Part shown: positions 14,144 through 14,924 of the stretch, piece by piece
How the letters are laid out: each line of letters begins with the position of its first letter
How positions within the stretch are numbered: the stretch's first letter is position 1
NCBI GenBank assembly: GCA_029567025.1
Contig: JAKQLT010000216.1
Coordinates: forward strand, 1-14,924
DNA: 14,924 nucleotides
Direction of reading: 5' to 3'
From: Candidatus Omnitrophota bacterium
GTDB taxonomy: Bacteria; Omnitrophota; Gorgyraeia; Zapsychrales; Zapsychraceae
Program-made: the position numbers and the translations under genes
The notes under the pieces: generated by a model
The model's input: the letters and a program-made list of their open reading frames with translations, nothing else
Told to the model about the DNA's origin: nothing
Databases searched by the model: none

Positions 14144-14172
14144 AATATACCATCTAAAACAACAATCATCAA
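14144..14172 (-). promoter_or_regulatory. Promoter for the pilin-like gene
   Basis: On the minus strand TTGATG (14172-14167), a 17-bp spacer ending TGG, and TATATT (14149-14144), an extended -10. It ends 21 bp before ATG 14122, in the 64-bp gap after rpe, so the gene can be expressed apart from rpe. Confidence 0.6.
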
Positions 14173-14186
14173 TACTCCATCATATT

Positions 14187-14894
14187 TTAAACTAAAGTCT
14201 TTAAATATTTAACTGCTTGTTTAAAATCTGCTGATCCAAAAAAATAACTCGCAGTCGCCAAAAGATTTGCGCCGGCTTTAACAACTTCGGGCGCTGTTTC
14301 CTTATTAATTCCACCATCGACAGCAATATCTCCATCAAATTGATTACGTAATTCCTGAATCTTAGAAAGAGCAACCGGCATAAACTTTTGTTTTGCAAAC
14401 CCAGGATTCACCGACATAATCATAACGCCATCAAGTGCATCTAAAACACTATGAATACATAAAGGCGTCCCCGGATTAATAGCCATAAAAACTTTCTTCC
14501 CTTTCTCCTTAATCCGACGAATATCCGCTAAAGCCATTTCCGTATTCATCGCATCGACTTCTTTGGGAAATCTATCAATACCTTGGGATTCCCGGCGCCA
14601 TTGGCCATAACATTCCGCGTGAATAGAAATAATATCCGCGCCGGCATTAATAAAATGATCAATATGCATAAAAGGATATTCAACCATCAAATGCGCGTCA
14701 ATCGGAAGACGCGTCAAAGGCCGAATCGCTTCAACAATGAGTTGACCAATCGTAATAACAGGCACAAAATGGCCATCCATCACATCCACATGGATCATAT
14801 CAATACCCGCATCCTCACATTTTTTAATCTCCTCTTTAAGACGGGTAAAATCCGCGCAAAGAATACTTGCTCCTACTTGAATAGATTTTTTCAT
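14187..14894 (-). CDS. rpe: Ribulose-phosphate 3-epimerase
   Basis: Interconverts ribulose-5-phosphate and xylulose-5-phosphate in the pentose phosphate pathway. A cytosolic TIM barrel with every metal and catalytic signature: S10 in ASILCADF, H35 and D37 in HVDVMDGHFVP, H68 in DAHLMVE, D193 in IAVDGGIN, and MSVNPGF (160-166). It is 235 aa against about 220 usually. The excess is an insertion at about 97-123, after IHAEC and before the helix IRRIKEKGKK, where normal enzymes have only a short link. NPGTP (140-144) replaces the usual NPATP. ATG 14894 is followed by MKKSIQVGASIL, the normal start. The Shine-Dalgarno sequence is AAAGAAAG. The promoter, if its own, is outside the window. Confidence 0.96.
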   Translation of the reverse strand: MKKSIQVGASILCADFTRLKEEIKKCEDAGIDMIHVDVMDGHFVPVITIGQLIVEAIRPLTRLPIDAHLMVEYPFMHIDHFINAGADIISIHAECYGQWRRESQGIDRFPKEVDAMNTEMALADIRRIKEKGKKVFMAINPGTPLCIHSVLDALDGVMIMSVNPGFAKQKFMPVALSKIQELRNQFDGDIAVDGGINKETAPEVVKAGANLLATASYFFGSADFKQAVKYLKTLV

Positions 14895-14924
14895 AAATTT
14901 TCTTTCTTTTAAAATACCAAATGC

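Overview
The window looks like chromosome of an uncultured, AT-rich, Gram-negative-type bacterium. It carries housekeeping genes (glmS, rsmI, a divergent rpmA, trmB, uppP, rsmE, rpe, a tRNA-Glu), a predicted lipoprotein with a BamE-like pattern, and a small pilin-like protein with a class III (Flp/archaeal-type) signal. This mix, the unusual protein variants and the AT-rich spacers would fit a candidate phylum such as Omnitrophota or Elusimicrobiota. That is an impression from gene style, not a proof. No phage, transposon, integrase or CRISPR signal is visible.

Layout, left to right. Bases 1-2131 hold a minus-strand pair, glmS then rsmI (rsmI runs off the left edge). A rho-independent terminator at 2236-2275 separates them from a minus-strand dsbA-like gene followed by rpmA (3414 to 2289). 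Bases 3527-6214 are a tight four-gene minus-strand operon: a guanine-deaminase-like gene, a BamE/DUF3192-like lipoprotein, a long trmB, and a D-Ala-D-Ala carboxypeptidase. A 99-bp divergent promoter region separates it from uppP (plus), whose stop overlaps the stop of rsmE. rsmE is the last gene of a second minus-strand operon (9769 to 7102): a GDT1/UPF0016 cation exporter, an ArsB/NhaD-type permease, and rsmE.

Bases 9770-10285 encode no protein. On the minus strand they hold a strong promoter, a tRNA-like structured segment, a good tRNA-Glu(CTC) and a terminator. On the plus strand they hold the promoter of a three-gene signalling operon (10286-13894): a FIST-domain ligand sensor, a membrane-anchored GAF histidine kinase, and a response regulator with a variant GGDEF (GGDDF) domain. 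This is the most system-like part of the window, a likely cytosolic metabolite-to-c-di-GMP (or degenerate c-di-GMP) relay. The right end has a class III signal pilin-like gene with its own promoter and rpe, both minus strand.

The most unusual points are core enzymes with altered key motifs: L27 without the usual N-terminal tail, TrmB with Cys in place of the PDPW Asp plus a C-terminal extension, UppP without the motif-1 His, a one-cysteine DsbA-like protein, and Rpe with an insertion. The other is the promoter-proximal tRNA-like element.
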